A DNA stretch of 9,975 bases from Burkholderiales bacterium (GTDB lineage: Bacteria; Pseudomonadota; Gammaproteobacteria; Burkholderiales; Burkholderiaceae_C). The notes below the pieces were generated by a model, which saw nothing but the letters and a program-made list of their open reading frames with translations, searched no databases and was not told where the DNA came from. Position numbers and translations under genes: made by a program. Location of the stretch: contig CANHOE010000071.1 of assembly GCA_947462175.1 (NCBI GenBank), positions 1-9,975 on the forward strand, given 5' to 3'. Shown piece by piece: positions 7,557 to 9,975 of the stretch. Positions within the stretch are counted from its first letter, which is position 1; every line of letters begins with the position of its first letter.

Positions 7557-7756
7557 GACGCGCCAAAAACAGCGGTGGAATGTTAAGAAGTTACTTGAAT
7601 GCTAGCAGTAAAGCCTATGTGCACCCATGGAAAACAGGTCTCACGAACACGCTTGCGTTGTGACTTGCACACGCTGCAGACGCTTGGTTATCGGTGCTTG
7701 TGCACATCACATGAGGAGTTTCTTGGAACTCACCGTGTCCGTTCAGGTTTGAAGCG

Positions 7757-7770
7757 GGGGCACTGACCCC
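7757..7770. repeat. GGGG/CCCC dyad upstream of the -10 box
   Basis: GGGG (7757-7760), CACTGA (7761-7766), CCCC (7767-7770). The dyad lies where the -35/spacer region of the PBP1A promoter would be, so it could be an operator half-site pair or a relic of a dispersed repeat. Four-base arms are too short to be significant alone. Confidence 0.25.
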
Positions 7771-7777
7771 TACTTCC

Positions 7778-7783
7778 TATAAT
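7778..7783 (+). promoter_or_regulatory. Probable -10 box of the PBP1A promoter
   Basis: A perfect sigma-70 TATAAT lies 24 bases before the PBP1A ATG. The best -35-like element, TTGAAG (7749-7754), is 23 bases upstream, longer than the usual 16-18, and no TGn extension precedes the box. If used, transcription would start near 7790 and leave a leader of only about 18 bases. The missing -35 could mean activator dependence, or that this box is not the true promoter. Confidence 0.5.
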
Positions 7784-7797
7784 CAGATTCAAAATTA

Positions 7798-7809
7798 ATG
7801 GAGCTCCAT
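7798..7809. repeat. 12-bp palindrome over the PBP1A ribosome-binding site and start codon
   Basis: ATGGAGCTCCAT reads the same on both strands. It contains the GGAG ribosome-binding site (7800-7803) and the first two bases of the PBP1A start codon. As RNA it can only form a 4-bp stem with an AGCU loop, so any masking of the start would be weak on its own. Palindromes of 12 bp are expected a few times per 10 kb by chance; only the placement is notable. Confidence 0.4.
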
Positions 7810-9975
7810 GAGCGATTCCAAGCGCGGTGGCAGTACCAGCGCATCGCCTAGCCCAAGATCGCGATCTTGGGCCCGCAGTCTGGTCAAGGCGCTGGCGAGC
7901 GTCATGGGACTCATCGCAGCCGGCACGCTGGCCGCGCTGATGCTCGTCGCGCTCGCGCTGGCGGTGGCTTACCCGAACCTGCCTGAAATTGGCGGGCTTG
8001 CCGATTACAGGCCGAAGTTGCCGATGCGCATCTATTCGTCCGATGGCATCTTGCTGGGTGAGTTCGGCGAGGAGCGGCGCAATTTCGTGCCAGCGGCGCA
8101 AATCCCGAAGGTCATGAAGGACGCGGTGCTGGCGATCGAAGACTCCCGCTTCTACCAGCACAGTGGCGTCGACTACCTGGGCGTGCTGCGCGCCGGGTTG
8201 GCGAACTTCGGCGAATCGCGTAGCCAGGGTGCCTCGACGATCACCATGCAGGTGGCGCGCAACTTCTATCTCTCCACCGAGAAGACTTTCACCCGGAAGA
8301 TCTACGAGATCCTTCTTGCACTGAAGATCGAAAGCCTGCTGAGCAAGGACCAGATTCTCGAGCTGTACATGAATCAGATATTCCTCGGCCAGCGCGCTTA
8401 TGGCTTCGCATCGGCCAGCGAGGTCTATTTCGGCAAGCCTCTGAACTCCCTGTCAATCGCCGAAGCGGCGATGCTCGCGGGATTACCCAAGGCGCCATCG
8501 GCCTACAACCCGATCAGCAACCCGAAGCGCGCGACCATACGCCAGCTCTACATCATCGACCGGATGCTCGAGAACGGCTTCATCACCGCCGATCAGCACG
8601 ACTCGGCGCGGACGCAGAAACTGGTCTACCGCGCGCCATCGGAAACGCCCGTGCATGGTGAATACGCAGCGGAGGCGGCCCGCCAACTGGTCTATGCGCA
8701 GTACGGAGATGACGCTTATACGGTGGGACTGAATGTCTATCTGACGGTCAAGTCAAGCGACCAGATGTCGGCCTACCGCGCACTTCGGCGCGGGATACTC
8801 GACTACGAGCGTCGTCAGTTCTACCGCGGACCCGAGGCCTACATCGACCTGCCCGCCGATGCGAGGGACGTTGACATCCGCGTGGCCGAAGCATTGACTG
8901 ATCACCCTGACAACGACGAATTGAAGGCCGGCGTGGTTCTGGAAGTCAGCCCCAAGAAGCTGGTCGCAGCGCTCCAAAGCGGGGAAAGCATCACTGTGAC
9001 TGGCGACGGGCTCAAGCCCGTGTCGTCGGGTCTGGGCGACAAGGCAAATCCGAAAACGCAGATTCGTCGCGGTGCAGTGATCCGGTTGACCAAGGCACAG
9101 AACGGTGCCTGGACTGCAACCCAACTGCCCGACGTCGAGGGCGCTTTCGTCGCCCTCGATCCACGTAGCGGGGCGATCGCCGCAATGATCGGCGGCTTCG
9201 ACCAGGCCAAGTCCAAGTTCAACCATGTGACGCAAGCCTGGCGACAGCCGGGCTCCAGCTTCAAGCCTTTCATCTACTCGGCAGCACTAGAGAAAGGCTT
9301 CTCGCCCTCGACCGTCATCAACGACGCGCCGCTGTTTTTCGACGCCGACAGCACGGGCAGCCAGCCCTGGGAGCCGAAGAACTACGACGGCACGTTCGAA
9401 GGCCCGATGTCGATGCGGCGCGCACTGGCCAAGTCGAAAAACATGGTGTCGATCCGCATCCTGCAGGCCATCGGCGCACCGTACGCGCAGGAGTGGGTGA
9501 CTCGCTTCGGCTTCGAGGCCGACAAGCATCCAGCCTACTTGACGATGGCACTGGGCGCGGGTTCGGTCACGCCGTTGCAGATGGCCAGTGCCTACGGCGT
9601 GTTCGCCACTGGTGGCTACCGGGTCAATCCATACCTGATCAGCAAGGTGACCGACTCGCGGGGCCACCTGGTGCATCAGGTCAAGCCACCGGCACTCGAC
9701 GAATCGATGCGTGTATTGAGCGCTCGCAACGCCTTCATGATGAACAGCTTGCTGCAGGAGGTCACCCGCTCGGGGACGGCGGCGCGTGCGCAAGCGATGC
9801 TCAAGCGCACCGATGTCTACGGCAAGACAGGCACCACCAACGATTCACACGACGCCTGGTTCTGCGGATACCAGCATGAACTGGTGGCGGTGGTGTGGAT
9901 GGGCTATGACAACCCGCGCAAGCTGGGTGACCGCGAAACCGGTGGCGGCTTGTCGCTACCGATCTGGATCGACTA
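7808..9975 (+). CDS. mrcA: Class A penicillin-binding protein 1A (3' end missing)
   Basis: Bifunctional inner-membrane peptidoglycan synthase (PBP1A, also called PonA). I translated 722 codons, open to the right edge; the family is usually about 770-850 residues. A short basic cytoplasmic tail (1-28) and one transmembrane helix (about 29-54) come first. The GT51 glycosyltransferase domain follows, with catalytic E111 in EDSRFYQHSGVDY, GASTITMQVARN (141-152), RKIYE (163-167) and LYMNQIFLGQRAYGF. An OB-like insert is at about 375-440. The transpeptidase domain has the nucleophile S483 in SSFK (483-486), SKN (543-545) and KTG (673-675). The ATG at 7808 is preceded by GGAG with a 4-base spacer. 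It is divergent from pilM, a conserved arrangement. The tail codons 15-22 contain a perfect 22-bp palindrome. Confidence 0.95.
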   Translation, partial: MSDSKRGGSTSASPSPRSRSWARSLVKALASVMGLIAAGTLAALMLVALALAVAYPNLPEIGGLADYRPKLPMRIYSSDGILLGEFGEERRNFVPAAQIPKVMKDAVLAIEDSRFYQHSGVDYLGVLRAGLANFGESRSQGASTITMQVARNFYLSTEKTFTRKIYEILLALKIESLLSKDQILELYMNQIFLGQRAYGFASASEVYFGKPLNSLSIAEAAMLAGLPKAPSAYNPISNPKRATIRQLYIIDRMLENGFITADQHDSARTQKLVYRAPSETPVHGEYAAEAARQLVYAQYGDDAYTVGLNVYLTVKSSDQMSAYRALRRGILDYERRQFYRGPEAYIDLPADARDVDIRVAEALTDHPDNDELKAGVVLEVSPKKLVAALQSGESITVTGDGLKPVSSGLGDKANPKTQIRRGAVIRLTKAQNGAWTATQLPDVEGAFVALDPRSGAIAAMIGGFDQAKSKFNHVTQAWRQPGSSFKPFIYSAALEKGFSPSTVINDAPLFFDADSTGSQPWEPKNYDGTFEGPMSMRRALAKSKNMVSIRILQAIGAPYAQEWVTRFGFEADKHPAYLTMALGAGSVTPLQMASAYGVFATGGYRVNPYLISKVTDSRGHLVHQVKPPALDESMRVLSARNAFMMNSLLQEVTRSGTAARAQAMLKRTDVYGKTGTTNDSHDAWFCGYQHELVAVVWMGYDNPRKLGDRETGGGLSLPIWID
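7851..7872. repeat. Perfect 22-bp palindrome inside the PBP1A 5' coding region
   Basis: The left arm GCCCAAGATCG (7851-7861) is followed with no gap by its exact reverse complement CGATCTTGGGC (7862-7872). As RNA or single-stranded DNA it can form a 9-bp stem closed by a CGCG loop, starting 43 bases after the ATG. It encodes residues 15-22 (SPRSRSWA) of the cytoplasmic tail, a region free to vary, and uses the uncommon codon AGA. No second copy was seen in this window. It could be an inserted repeat unit, a protein-binding site or an mRNA hairpin. Confidence 0.75.

Larger units (their letters stand above)
7543..7807. promoter_or_regulatory. Divergent pilM / PBP1A intergenic region
   Basis: This 265-base region separates two genes transcribed away from each other and should hold both promoters. 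It is visibly more AT-rich than the genes. For the PBP1A side a TATAAT is clear (separate entry). For the pilM side no pair of -35 and -10 boxes at normal spacing could be named; TAACAT on the minus strand (7585-7580) is the nearest candidate. Two GTGCAC-centred palindromes (7618-7624 and 7699-7706) and a GGGG/CCCC dyad (7757-7770) are the only other structures seen. No open reading frame here looks like a gene. Confidence 0.7.

Noticed and set aside
7580..7612. Candidate pilM promoter: minus-strand TAACAT (7585-7580) with TTTACT (7612-7607)
   Set aside because: The spacer is 21 bases and both hexamers are weak, so it cannot be called a promoter from sequence alone.
7618..7706. Two GTGCAC-centred palindromes (TGTGCAC at 7618-7624, TGTGCACA at 7699-7706) and a TGTGA half-site as possible regulator sites
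   Set aside because: Six- to eight-base palindromes are frequent by chance, the copies are 80 bases apart, and the TGTGA lacks its TCACA partner at the spacing expected for a CRP site.
8228..8251. Methionine in place of the first glutamine of the GT51 motif 2 (GASTITMQ rather than GASTITQQ)
   Set aside because: Not treated as a defect: the catalytic glutamate and surrounding motifs are intact, and I recall this variant from other betaproteobacterial PBP1A sequences.
7730..9793. Minus-strand open frames opposite the PBP1A gene
   Set aside because: They cover a plus-strand frame with all GT51 and transpeptidase motifs in order, and their translations resemble no family.

Overview
The window is an ordinary chromosomal stretch of a Gram-negative bacterium, most likely a betaproteobacterium (Burkholderiales or a close relative). 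The evidence is the GC-rich sequence, the divergent pair of a class A penicillin-binding protein gene and pilMNOPQ, and the continuation of the pilus genes into aroK, aroB and a dGTPase-like gene. This gene order is well known in that class. No phage, transposon, CRISPR, tRNA or rRNA sequence was seen.

Layout on the minus strand, in transcription order (right to left): pilM (7542-6463), pilN (6466-5858), pilO (5852-5151), pilP (5154-4612), pilQ (4615-2435), aroK (2397-1831), aroB (1821-667) and a dgt-like gene (670 to beyond base 1, 3' end missing). The pil genes are joined by overlapping stop/start codons (GTGA or ATGA), or by 5 bases for pilN/pilO. pilQ and aroK are 37 bases apart, aroK and aroB about 9, and aroB and dgt overlap by four. 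One long polycistronic unit with translational coupling is therefore likely. On the plus strand, a class A PBP1A gene (7808 to beyond 9975, 3' end missing) diverges from pilM across a 265-base intergenic region.

How the genes work together: PilM (cytoplasmic, actin-like), PilN and PilO (inner membrane), PilP (lipoprotein) and PilQ (outer-membrane secretin) form the alignment subcomplex of the type IV pilus machine, linking the cytoplasmic motor platform to the outer-membrane pore. AroK and AroB are two shikimate-pathway enzymes leading to chorismate. The dgt product is an HD-domain dNTP triphosphohydrolase. PBP1A polymerises and cross-links peptidoglycan.

The coding content is conventional. 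The unusual part is the 5' end of the PBP1A gene. A TATAAT box lies only about 25 bases before the start codon, with a small GGGG/CCCC dyad just upstream of it. A 12-bp palindrome covers the ribosome-binding site and start codon. An 18-codon out-of-frame mini-ORF (including its stop) ends at the foot of a perfect 22-bp palindrome lying inside the first 22 codons. No undescribed multi-gene system was found.
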